Source: Blastocatellia bacterium (GTDB lineage: Bacteria > Acidobacteriota > Blastocatellia > Pyrinomonadales > Pyrinomonadaceae). Taken from it: a DNA stretch of 22,878 nt. This document shows positions 1-6,936 of this stretch, piece after piece. A model generated the notes under the pieces. It saw only the letters and a list, made by a program, of their open reading frames with translations. It was not told where the DNA came from and did not search any database. Each line of letters starts with the position of its first letter. Within the stretch, counting starts at the first letter, position 1. The position numbers and the translations under genes are program-made. The stretch covers positions 1,053-23,930 of the forward strand of contig DNND01000081.1 in assembly GCA_003488005.1 (NCBI GenBank), in the 5' to 3' direction.

Positions 1-44
1 CCGCCTTCCGTGCGGAAAGGCTGTGCCTTAAGCAACTGTTCGAT

Positions 45-239
45 CCCTTCGACGCGTAGCGTCGGTAGAGTTTAGCCCGGCGTTTCAACGCCGGGATAGA
101 TTTCTTGAGCGCTCTCGTCGCGCAGCGACGACTGAATTTCCGGATTATTTCAAACGTCGCTACGCGACGGGCACACTAACTCGACCGTCCCGGCCTTGAA
201 AGGCCGGGCTAAGCTCTATCGACACTACGCGTCGAAAGG
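45..239. repeat. Composite inverted-repeat element (REP/BIME-like)
   Basis: Two arms, 45-96 and the reverse complement of 188-239, match at 46 of 52 positions. Each arm carries a short outer sequence (TTCGACGCGTAG) and a hairpin with a 9-bp stem and 2-nt loop (76-95 and 189-208). Two more small palindromes lie between the arms (about 117-131 and 154-168). No ORF with protein-like content lies inside. The arrangement resembles paired REP elements or a MITE. Which of these it is cannot be decided from one copy; a third copy seems to begin at 22864. Confidence 0.75.
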
Positions 240-260
240 AGACAAAGCCACGGAGAAAAC

Positions 261-818
261 ATGCAAACGAAAAACGATATAACGCCGCGCATGAGCGACA
301 TTGCCGTAAAGGCAAAAACTGGGAAGAACTGGAAGGACTGGTTCTCAGTTCTCGATAAGGCCGGCGCGCGCAAGCTGAACCATCAGGAAATCGTAAAACT
401 TGTAAGCGAGAAATACGATGTTGGGCCATGGTGGCAGCAGATGGTGACCGTCACTTATGAACAGGCGCGCGGCCTGCGCGAGAAGTATCAGAAACCCGCC
501 GGGTACCAAATCAGCGTCAGCCGAACGGTCAATGCGCCGGTGGCTAAGCTCTACAAGTCTTTCGCGAATGCAAAATCTCGTACATCGTGGTTGCCTGAAA
601 ACGGTTTCGTGGTTCGCACCAAGACGACTGACAAGTCGCTGCGTGTGACTTGGAATGACGATAAAACGAGCCTTGAAATCAATTTCTATCCCAAGGCCGC
701 AGACAAGAGTCAGGTTGTCGTACAGCACAGCAAACTTCCCGATGCAAAATCTTCGGCAAAGATGAAAACATACTGGGGCAAGGCGCTGGATAGACTACGT
801 ACTTCACTTGAGAAATAA
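261..818 (+). CDS. DUF4287 + SRPBCC-domain protein
   Basis: A 185-residue soluble protein. Residues about 18-75 (TGKNWKDWF... KLVSEKYDVGPWWQQM... YEQARG) match the DUF4287 pattern. Residues about 83-183 look like an SRPBCC/AHSA1 fold (VSRTVNAPVAKLYKSFAN, then ENGFVVRTKTTDKSLRVTW), which usually binds a hydrophobic ligand. This two-domain order is known in soil bacteria, but the substrate is unknown. There is no signal peptide or membrane segment, so it is probably cytoplasmic. The start at 261 is supported by GGAG at 252-255, 5 nt upstream; an in-frame ATG at 291 would lose ten weakly conserved residues. A short hairpin repeat follows the stop at 831-852. Confidence 0.8.
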   Translation: MQTKNDITPRMSDIAVKAKTGKNWKDWFSVLDKAGARKLNHQEIVKLVSEKYDVGPWWQQMVTVTYEQARGLREKYQKPAGYQISVSRTVNAPVAKLYKSFANAKSRTSWLPENGFVVRTKTTDKSLRVTWNDDKTSLEINFYPKAADKSQVVVQHSKLPDAKSSAKMKTYWGKALDRLRTSLEK

Positions 819-830
819 TCCTCCCGATGC

Positions 831-852
831 GTAAAGCAAACTGTTAATTTGC
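831..852 (+). repeat. Post-stop hairpin repeat, copy 1
   Basis: GTAAAGCAAACTGTTAATTTGC lies 12 nt after the stop of the DUF4287/SRPBCC gene. GCAAACT pairs imperfectly with AATTTGC. The same sequence, with one or two changes, follows the stops of the thioredoxin gene and the 22039 gene on their own strands. It lacks a T-tract, so it is not a textbook terminator. Confidence 0.6.
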
Positions 853-877
853 GACGGAAGTTAGTCATTCAATCGCG

Positions 878-1366
878 ATGAACTCCTCAACTACCAAAAC
901 CTCGCCGCCGAAGGTTGACGCCTTCAAACAACTCGAACTCGGTCGTCGCGGCGAAGCACTCGCCGCGGCTTACCTGCAACACCTCGGCTATCACATCGTT
1001 GCTGCAAACTTTGCTCTGCCGGTTGGTCGCAATAGAGTCGGAGCTCCCATCAACGTCGAAATCGATCTCGTCGCTTACCAGGGAGATACGCTGTGTTTCA
1101 TTGAAGTGAAAAGCCGCGCTTCAGATTGGTTTGCGCCGCCGCAGGTCAATGTCGATCGTCGCAAGCAGCGGCAAATCGCGCGCGCGGCTCGCGCCTACCG
1201 GCGCATGTTTGGTCTCGTCGGCGAACCGTATCGTTACGACGTAGTGACAATTGTATTTGGAGAACAAGAGGATGTTCGACTAACGCCCAAGATTGATTTG
1301 CTTCGCAACTACTGGACTGAAGATCAACTACGCAAGCGCACCTGGTCGGATAGATATTACGACTAA
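878..1366 (+). CDS. yraN: YraN/UPF0102-family endonuclease-like protein
   Basis: 162 residues, slightly longer than the usual ~120 because of an N-terminal extension and a small insertion. The family signature is present: G22-R-R-G-E26 followed by AAAYLQHLGYHIVAAN, then E61-I-D63, then the E76-V-K78 motif in CFIEVKSR, and RYDVVTI near residue 119. These acidic/lysine residues match the PD-(D/E)XK nuclease core. The cellular role of the family is still unsettled; links to recombination or repair have been proposed. The usual GEID motif reads VEID here because of the insertion after position 48. No strong Shine-Dalgarno is visible before the ATG. Confidence 0.85.
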   Translation: MNSSTTKTSPPKVDAFKQLELGRRGEALAAAYLQHLGYHIVAANFALPVGRNRVGAPINVEIDLVAYQGDTLCFIEVKSRASDWFAPPQVNVDRRKQRQIARAARAYRRMFGLVGEPYRYDVVTIVFGEQEDVRLTPKIDLLRNYWTEDQLRKRTWSDRYYD

Positions 1367-1379
1367 AATTACTGGGACC

Positions 1380-1396
1380 GCGGGCGTCTCGCCCGC
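1380..1396. repeat. GC-rich hairpin after yraN
   Basis: A 7-bp perfect stem (GCGGGCG/CGCCCGC) with a TCT loop, 13 nt downstream of the yraN-like stop. It is flanked by weaker pairing (CTGG at 1373 with CCAG at 1401). It could be a terminator, but no T-run follows; it more resembles a dispersed palindromic repeat. The sequence TGGACCACTAAC just after it (about 1425-1436) recurs at 21838-21849. Confidence 0.5.
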
Positions 1397-1480
1397 AGCT
1401 CCAGAATTGGTCGAACAACCCAACTGGACCACTAACGTAAAATCGGTGTGATGTAGTTTGAGTGAGAGGCCTCGCAGTGG

Positions 1481-1631
1481 CAGTGAGGTCAGTACCGTCG
1501 GCGGTAGCGGATGGATTCTGACGTTGCTAATTCTCGATTGGCCATTGCCAATTGACCAGATTGCTAGACACCAATCGGCAATCGGCAATCAATGCATCCA
1601 TCCGCTACCGCGGACGGTACTTACGTCATTG
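1481..1631. repeat. Fold-back inverted repeat
   Basis: Arm 1491-1515 (AGTACCGTCGGCGGTAGCGG...) matches the reverse complement of 1597-1621 with a single change in 25 bases. Weaker similarity extends outward to 1481 and 1631. The core between the arms contains two related motifs based on CAATCGGCAATC/CGATTGGCCATTGCC. No gene lies in 1367-1692; the stretch holds only this element, the upstream hairpin and the tRNA-Gly promoter. Confidence 0.65.
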
Positions 1632-1649
1632 CCCTGCAAACCGCCTCGC

Positions 1650-1677
1650 TTGACAACAAACATCGAATCATTAGAAT
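1650..1677 (+). promoter_or_regulatory. Sigma-70 promoter of tRNA-Gly
   Basis: A perfect -35 box TTGACA (1650-1655), a 16-nt spacer, and a -10 box TAGAAT (1672-1677). Transcription would begin near 1684, about 9 nt before the mature tRNA 5' end. It could also drive tRNA-Cys 95 nt downstream. Confidence 0.75.
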
Positions 1678-1692
1678 CGCTGCTGCTCCAAA

Positions 1693-1767
1693 GCGGGAGT
1701 AGCTCAGTGGTAGAGCATCGCCTTGCCAAGGCGAGGGTCGCGAGTTCAAATCTCGTCTCCCGCTCCA
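1693..1767 (+). tRNA. tRNA-Gly (GCC)
   Basis: A full cloverleaf: acceptor GCGGGAG/CTCCCGC, D arm GCTC/GAGC, anticodon stem TCGCC/GGCGA with loop TTGCCAA (anticodon GCC at 1725-1727), T arm GCGAG-TTCAAAT-CTCGT, discriminator T and an encoded CCA at 1765-1767. Confidence 0.97.
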
Positions 1768-1775
1768 AGTTCTTT

Positions 1776-1858
1776 AAGGATGAGGGATGAAGGATGAGGG
1801 ATGAAAGCCTGGAGCTTCATCTTTCTTATTCATCCTTCATCCCTCATCCTTCATCCTT
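1776..1858. repeat. GGATGAA/GGATGAG tandem repeat forming a long hairpin between tRNAs
   Basis: Alternating 7-mers GGATGAG and GGATGAA occupy 1776-1805, and their reverse complement occupies 1829-1858. In one register 21 bp pair perfectly around a loop of about 24-30 nt. It fills the space between the two tRNA genes almost exactly. No T-tract follows the second arm. Confidence 0.8.
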
Positions 1859-1859
1859 T

Positions 1860-1938
<79 letters not shown>

Positions 1939-2027
1939 TCTTCGCCAATCAAAACACTGATTTTAAGCGCGATCACGCTAAAGGCTCGGGTGCGACTAAA
2001 ACGAAAATGTGGGGAGAGTTTCCGAAA

Positions 2028-2234
2028 TCAACACAATTGGGATTCTGAAAAAGACGTGTATATCAAGGCAATCAGAAGTAAGCGGTCCGCATCAACGAAA
2101 ACATCAAACATCGCTTGATCCTCAAGAACCAGCCGAAGTGACTCTCGCAGCAATATCTCAGTGCAGTCTATAAGCTGGCAAGCGTAGCTGGACTCTGGCG
2201 AGCATTCGCGGCTTAGAGCAACCTGAAAGGTCAA
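2028..2234 (-). CDS. Possible small ORF downstream of the RES gene
   Basis: A 68-codon frame with a TTG start, beginning 9 nt after the RES gene stop on the same strand. The middle (TEILLRESLRLVLEDQAMFD) and end (ADRLLLIALIYTSFS) have a protein-like mix of residues. There is no ribosome binding site, no ATG before codon 42 and no family I recognise. If real it could be co-transcribed with the toxin-like gene; equally it may be a chance frame in decayed DNA. Confidence 0.2.
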   Translation of the reverse strand: MTFQVALSRECSPESSYACQLIDCTEILLRESLRLVLEDQAMFDVFVDADRLLLIALIYTSFSESQLC

Positions 2235-2243
2235 GTCCGTGAG

Positions 2244-3707
2244 TTAGAAATCGCTCCTCTTCTCGAATCGATGTCGAGATACGCTGTGAGGCTCAGTCTT
2301 AATTGTTAAGCCTGTCACATGGTGAACTTCCAAGCTTGAGACGTCCAATTTCAGCGTCACATCTCTTGAGTCGTATTCTTCTGGTGTGAAAGCCTTCAAC
2401 CCCGCCGGAATGAAAAGTACTGGACCGGGGTCCGTAGTGTCAGGGGCAGAAGAAATCACTGCTGGCACTTCCTCGGATACGCTGTAGTCGATTTCATCTC
2501 CCTCGTCTGCAGGGTAGCTGATATACACCGAGATCTCTGTGCCTTCTGGGGTTTTCAGAGCCTCTACTCGTGAAGCTTTATGGAATAAAACCACGTTAAG
2601 TTTGGCTTCAGTGCCTTGCACAGAGGGATAGAGAATCCCATCTAAAGGAGGACTCGCTTCAGTAGCCAGAAAATCAGCGATTGCTTGCGTTGCGAGATAA
2701 CCAAAAGGTTCATCGCCTGGCATCACTGGCAAGGTCATTTGCTCACTTAGCCACCTGAGAAACTTCGCTCGCTCCAAGCGATGGAGGTAATCCCTATCAA
2801 AAATGCTGCCTTCCACGTAAAGGGATTGTAAGGCTTCGATGTCCAACAATCTTACAACCCGAATCAGCTCAAACTTACCCACTACAACCTTGCTTCCCAC
2901 CGGTGGTCGCACTTCTACTAGGGCAATCACCGGATCCGTGGCGCCGTAGAATACCGCAATCCCATGAGCATTCATGCGACCATTGGCCGCTGCCAGTGAT
3001 GGAGGCGGACCAACTTCCTTTATCGGATTTTTCAAGGCCTCCTCGAGCTTTTCGTCAGACTGAAAAACGCGTGCGCGATAGACCGCATCCATCGGCATTG
3101 CTGGGCCGGCCTCGACAATAATTGGGCGACCCTCCGCTGCCTTGTGCTCGGCAAGACCTTCGAAAAGTGAGGCTAGTGTCGCCTCTGCTGAGCGGTTAAA
3201 ATAGCGACCCTCGGTTTTAAGGCTTTTCTCAAAATGCGCCCAGCCGGCTTGCGACTCAGCATCGTCGACATCCTCTGTTTCCTCGTATTGCGCCTCCTCA
3301 TCAAATGGATTTTCCTCGCCCATGGTTGCGAGTTCAAAGTCGTCATGACGGTCGAACAGCACACTACGAATATCCTCAGCGGAGTCCGCGGTAATCTCGG
3401 CGCAATCTGCAATTACGTCGGCTATCGGATAGCCCTTGCGCTCCCAGTCATCACCAAATTCGTTAATCCTCATGTACTCGTAGCCGGACGGTTCAGTTGA
3501 GGTACGGTAATAGTGTTCTTCCAATGCATGTTCAATTTCATCCGCTAATTGTTCTATTGAGAAGGTCAACCGATCTTCTCCATAGCAATAAAAACACACC
3601 CCTGCGGCACCGCGCGCTCTAATCTTTTCACGAAGGAAAGATTCTCCGACACAATCGGAGCACAGCGGGCGCTCTTTTGTAGCCACGTCTTTTCTTTCCG
3701 TTATCAC
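2244..3707 (-). CDS. HEPN/RES N-terminal domain + RES domain protein
   Basis: 487 residues with a GTG start (no in-frame alternative before Met79 and no clear Shine-Dalgarno). Residues 16-41 carry C16-x2-C19 and C38-x2-C41, a zinc-ribbon pattern, followed by a helical stretch (IEQLADEIEHALEEHYY). This fits the HEPN/RES N-terminal domain. A very acidic linker covers about 120-155. Residues about 208-380 form a RES domain: VYRAR (R211), GRMNAHGIAVFYGA (Y254), ALVEVRP (E265) and GILYPS (S362), the Arg/Tyr/Glu/Ser set of RES NAD-phosphorylase toxins. Known RES toxins degrade NAD+ and arrest growth. A ~100-residue C-terminal extension is unassigned. No Xre-type antitoxin lies beside it, so it is likely regulated in cis or is a stand-alone defence effector. 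Domain calls are from memory of motifs. Confidence 0.75.
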   Translation of the reverse strand: MITERKDVATKERPLCSDCVGESFLREKIRARGAAGVCFYCYGEDRLTFSIEQLADEIEHALEEHYYRTSTEPSGYEYMRINEFGDDWERKGYPIADVIADCAEITADSAEDIRSVLFDRHDDFELATMGEENPFDEEAQYEETEDVDDAESQAGWAHFEKSLKTEGRYFNRSAEATLASLFEGLAEHKAAEGRPIIVEAGPAMPMDAVYRARVFQSDEKLEEALKNPIKEVGPPPSLAAANGRMNAHGIAVFYGATDPVIALVEVRPPVGSKVVVGKFELIRVVRLLDIEALQSLYVEGSIFDRDYLHRLERAKFLRWLSEQMTLPVMPGDEPFGYLATQAIADFLATEASPPLDGILYPSVQGTEAKLNVVLFHKASRVEALKTPEGTEISVYISYPADEGDEIDYSVSEEVPAVISSAPDTTDPGPVLFIPAGLKAFTPEEYDSRDVTLKLDVSSLEVHHVTGLTIKTEPHSVSRHRFEKRSDF

Positions 3708-3772
3708 GATACTGACGATACTGATTCCTTTCGGACAGTTTCAGTCTCTATAGGGACTGGACTCGAAAACGA

Positions 3773-3859
3773 CTACGCCCTCACCACAAACGCTTCCAAT
3801 TTTCTCATCACTTGAAACTGGTGTTCCTCGGTCGGATGAGCGTAGCGCAAAACCATTTG
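3773..3859 (-). pseudogene. Tyrosine recombinase/integrase C-terminal remnant
   Basis: Translating the minus strand from 3859 gives QMVLRYAHPTEEHQ, then FQVMRKLEAFVVRA and a stop at 3773-3775. This matches the end of phage-type integrases, where the catalytic tyrosine sits in R-Y-(A/S)-H followed by a (T/S)-x-E-H helix; the Tyr codon is 3844-3842. Upstream in frame the similarity stops after a few codons, and two stop codons occur near 3895-3900. Only the last ~29 residues survive, too short to work. The remnant explains how the island could have entered tRNA-Cys. Confidence 0.6.
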
Positions 3860-4044
3860 AAAACGGAAGTACGGAAAAAGGTCGGCATTTATTCACTATC
3901 GAATCCTATTGGAGTCGGCTCTGCTATTGATCTGACCTGACGGTTGTTGTATATCAAAGTTGGATTCAATTCGACATCGCGGCGAGGAGCGAGCAGTGGG
4001 CCTCAGGTGAAGGCCGTCAGTTAAGGCTTGGGTTCGTCCTAGCT
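3860..4044. other. Non-coding gap within the island
   Basis: Together with 3708-3859 this is a gap of over 300 bases between the divergent RES-type and unknown genes. Apart from the integrase remnant it shows only a short direct repeat (GATACTGAC/GATACTGAT at 3708-3725, just before the RES gene). No clear promoter boxes were found. Confidence 0.5.
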
Positions 4045-5475
4045 TTGGTTCGCTCTGAGCCGCGTCCACATTCTATGGTCGTTAGCCGGGCAAAAGTCAC
4101 TTCGGCATACGTTGTCTATACTCAAGTGGGCTCGGTGGGCCCGTATCCACTATCGCGTTCGAAAGGAATAACAAAATCTTGGAACCGGATCTTTTCAGAT
4201 AGGAAATGCTTCTCGAATCTGTCCGAGCTTTTTTGGGATGGACGTAAGCCGACTCTTTTTTCCTATTACGAGTATCATCCCCGGCCAGATCGATCGGAAG
4301 ACAGGATTAAGATTCCTCTTCCCTCAGCGCCTTTCGTTCGAGATTTTGGTCCGCTTGTCTTTTGTGTTCGGCGACCTTTGCAGGACTCTTATAAACTGCA
4401 GCGTACATATTATTTCGCTGATATTCAAAAGAATTGGTTTGAATTCGCTTCGGAAAATAGAGGTGCTGTTTCGGGCTTTGATTTTGATCTCGAAGACGAG
4501 CGCATGAATAGCAGATTTTTTGAACTAGTGAGACCGCTACACTTTTGGTCCGTACCGTCCGAAAGCGACAATGGCAATACAGCATCTGGCAAGGTCTTCT
4601 TGCATGTGTACCCGAGCGGCTACTTGACCATACATTTTGCAATCTCAATCAATCGCGCGGCAGGAATGGCCATTAGCTCCCTAACCCAAGCGCTAGAAGC
4701 AATCGAACCATGGCGAGACCAAAGCAAGTGGCTTTGGCACTCTCGAATTGCAGATGGAAATTCCAGTTTTCTCACTTCAGTTTTTAAGGACCGCATAAAT
4801 GCGTCGATTCTTCGGTCGGGAAAAGTGCGATATGGACCTTGGTTCACGTCTCTCAAGCTTGCTACCACTGCCGGCGAAAATACAATCGCAGCAGTTTTCT
4901 TCCCTGTCACAAAATCACAAACACTGAAGACAATACCAAAACTGGGAGGGGGAGGTTTTCGGTTCCTAATTGTCTCAAAGAGTAAATTGGTTTGCGTATT
5001 CGCTAAGGGGAGGCGCATTCAATCTGAAGACTCCTTTCATCCCAAGCGAGCAGGGCGAGCATCCCTTCGCTTTTTCTGGCGAGTCATAGCCCTCTCAGAA
5101 TTCGTATTGTTGAAAATCCAAGTGTACGACGGGTACAGAAATTACTTGGAGAAAGAAGTATTGTCCCTAAGAGATGAACGACTAACTATTAAGGAAAAGG
5201 TTAGAGCCAAGCGCCTGATTAAGTTATCACGATACGACTCCAGCATACCTGCGTACCTCGCTGCGTTGGATCGCCATATCCGAAGCGCACCTCCCTTCCT
5301 TCGGTTGGTCTATTCCACAATTGCGGTCGCCACGCGTTTCGACTCTCAGCGTCTAAACTTGCAAAAGGTCGTCAAAGCTTGGCTCGAAGAAGTCGGACAG
5401 TGGTCACATCCCATGCGAGCGCTCCTGAAAGAACTCGCTTCATTCTTTACAAAGCGGGCGAAGGGTGGTTCTTGA
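4045..5475 (+). CDS. Unrecognised 466-476 aa island protein
   Basis: A long open frame starting with TTG at 4045 (476 aa) or ATG at 4075 (466 aa); neither has a convincing ribosome binding site. I do not recognise the family. The first ~280 residues look rich in beta strands and aromatics (FGPLVFCVRRPL, RTYYFADIQKNWFEF, KVFLHVYPSGYLTIHFAISI). Residues about 365-476 are helical and strongly basic, including LEKEVLSLRDERLTIKEKV and an RAKRLIKL segment, ending KRAKGGS. There is no signal peptide, transmembrane segment, nuclease or ATPase motif that I can see, and no recombinase R-H-R-Y set. Codon use is more A/T-rich than in the flanking genes. It diverges from the HEPN/RES gene inside the same tRNA-bounded island, so it is probably cargo. 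Any function would be a guess. Confidence 0.7.
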   Translation: MVRSEPRPHSMVVSRAKVTSAYVVYTQVGSVGPYPLSRSKGITKSWNRIFSDRKCFSNLSELFWDGRKPTLFSYYEYHPRPDRSEDRIKIPLPSAPFVRDFGPLVFCVRRPLQDSYKLQRTYYFADIQKNWFEFASENRGAVSGFDFDLEDERMNSRFFELVRPLHFWSVPSESDNGNTASGKVFLHVYPSGYLTIHFAISINRAAGMAISSLTQALEAIEPWRDQSKWLWHSRIADGNSSFLTSVFKDRINASILRSGKVRYGPWFTSLKLATTAGENTIAAVFFPVTKSQTLKTIPKLGGGGFRFLIVSKSKLVCVFAKGRRIQSEDSFHPKRAGRASLRFFWRVIALSEFVLLKIQVYDGYRNYLEKEVLSLRDERLTIKEKVRAKRLIKLSRYDSSIPAYLAALDRHIRSAPPFLRLVYSTIAVATRFDSQRLNLQKVVKAWLEEVGQWSHPMRALLKELASFFTKRAKGGS

Positions 5476-5651
5476 CATTATGTTCACGCTTCTCGCGTTT
5501 ACTTACAAAACCAGTCTTGGTACGTGTGGGGACGTTTGTACGGTAGTACTGGCTTTTCTGGAGAAGTAATGAATCGATCACATCGATGAAAGTCAGTTAT
5601 TTGTAAGGTCGTAACACTCCATAACACTCAGTGAACCCTGCTGCGAACGAA
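5476..5651. other. Island right end, no gene
   Basis: Between the unknown gene and the tRNA-derived repeat I see no ORF with protein character, no terminator with a T-run and no integrase motif. Together with 5698-5797 beyond the repeat, the gene-free stretch is about 320 bases. Confidence 0.5.
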
Positions 5652-5697
<46 letters not shown>

Positions 5698-5797
5698 AGT
5701 TCACACTAATCAGGTCGAGTTAAATACTCTCTGCGGCAGTCGGAACCTGGCGGACGCCGATGGTCCTTCGAAATGCCTAGGTCAAACCGACTTGGAT

Positions 5798-6058
5798 CTA
5801 ACTCTTACGGCGCTTGGCTGTTGCATTCTTTTCGTCAGCCTGCTTGTTAACGCCCGCTACTTTCGCGCCGGCTTCGGCTGCGCCTTGAAGAGCCCCTGCC
5901 GCAGCGCCCTGAAGCACTTCACGCGCGACCTTCTTGGCTTTCGTCAATACTTTCTTAGTCAAGATCTTTTTGCCCGCCTTCGTGGTCGCAGCCTTCTTTG
6001 CGCTTCGCGAAGACTGTTTCTTGCTTGCTGATTTGTTCGATTTTTTCTTTGATGCCAT
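5798..6058 (-). CDS. Histone H1-like Lys/Ala-rich small basic protein
   Basis: 86 residues, about a quarter Lys, with Ala, Ser and Thr making up much of the rest (KKAATTKAGKKILTKKVLTK, GAAAGALQGAAEAGAKVAG). GGAGG lies 9 nt before the ATG, so expression is likely. Composition resembles bacterial histone H1-like proteins (Hc1/AlgP type), which bind DNA without strict sequence specificity. Only composition supports this, not a fold. A small alanine/glycine-rich helix occupies residues about 46-70. It lies downstream of, and on the same strand as, the membrane protein at 6199-6720, whose C-terminus has a similar basic tail. Confidence 0.65.
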   Translation of the reverse strand: MASKKKSNKSASKKQSSRSAKKAATTKAGKKILTKKVLTKAKKVAREVLQGAAAGALQGAAEAGAKVAGVNKQADEKNATAKRRKS

Positions 6059-6198
6059 TTCAATGATCCTCCATATGAAGTTATAGACAATTGGCTACCC
6101 ATGGGATATAGGTTCGAGACGCTCAGGTTCGAGCGCCTTCACCTCCCTTAACCGCAATTGGTCGGGTTGATGCCTACCGTTTGGGGCTGTTCCTAAAC

Positions 6199-6720
6199 TC
6201 ATTTCTTTTTGGCTGCTTGCTTCTTCGTCGTTGTCGACTTAACGCGTTTGGTAATTCTTTTCGTAGTCCGTTTGTTTGCTCTTCCTCCAACTTGCGCCAA
6301 CAACTCAGAGAACCCGAAGCCGAACAACTCCTTTAATTTTGCATCGAGTGCCGGCATCACCAGTTCCTTTCCCAGTGTCGACATTTCATCGACCATGCTG
6401 TCCGCAAAAGCAATTACAGCTGTCTGTTTGCCGCCCCTGGTGTTTTTGTGGGCGTAGCCGAGGGTGTACCCAAGAGCGAAGCCGGCAGACAGCGCACCCA
6501 GACTCCAAACCAGCGGCTCCTTCTGAAACTCTTCGCGATAATCAAGCACTCCGGAAACGGTCTTCTTGACGGCGCTGACTTCCTGACCAATGGTTTCTTT
6601 AATCTCATCTACCGTCTCGGCCAAAGATTCGCGCGTTCGCTCCATCTGCCGCTGCAGTTCGCGCTTACTCGGCTCGCGATTCTCTTCGCTCGTCCTGGCA
6701 ATGCCGCTCGCTTTAGCCAT
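6199..6720 (-). CDS. Membrane protein with DUF3618-like amphipathic helix and basic tail
   Basis: 173 residues from the ATG at 6720; GAGGG just upstream favours it over an in-frame GTG at 6750. Residues about 18-60 form an amphipathic helix (RELQRQMERTRESLAETVDE), typical of DUF3618/DUF883-like proteins. A glycine-rich hydrophobic segment follows at about 73-90 (WSLGALSAGFALGYTLGYA). After a helical region (LGKELVMPALDAKLKELFGF) the last 28 residues are Lys/Arg/Thr-rich (KRITKRV... KKQAAKKK). It is probably anchored in the inner membrane, with the basic tail perhaps contacting nucleic acid or ribosomes. Function is not established for the family. The small H1-like gene follows 140 nt downstream and may share a transcript. 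Confidence 0.65.
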   Translation of the reverse strand: MAKASGIARTSEENREPSKRELQRQMERTRESLAETVDEIKETIGQEVSAVKKTVSGVLDYREEFQKEPLVWSLGALSAGFALGYTLGYAHKNTRGGKQTAVIAFADSMVDEMSTLGKELVMPALDAKLKELFGFGFSELLAQVGGRANKRTTKRITKRVKSTTTKKQAAKKK

Positions 6721-6936
6721 GTCGCCCTCGTGGTCGGTCTGCAACTTCACACCTCTCTGCTACATATTCGAACATACATCAGCTTCCGGAACTGGCCCAG
6801 CAAGATGGATGCCAAGCTAGTCAACCAATCGATCCATCAAGGCAATCCGTTCGTGGCGTTTCAGTTTTTAGTTTCTAAGCGCAGATCATTTGCAGGTTGG
6901 AAAGTTGGGCCAAGAGAAGCGGACGTCTGTCACCGC

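Noticed and set aside
1776..1858. Considered as a CRISPR array
   Set aside because: The 7-base units are contiguous with no spacers and then invert, so this is a tandem repeat hairpin.
3995..4006. Possible LR-x-T integrase box II motif upstream of the integrase remnant
   Set aside because: It reads LRPT rather than LRHT, is about 20 codons too far from the RYAH motif, and in-frame stops lie between them.
4045..5475. Considered as the island's own integrase
   Set aside because: No ordered R-H-R-Y catalytic set or serine recombinase motif can be found in the translated sequence.
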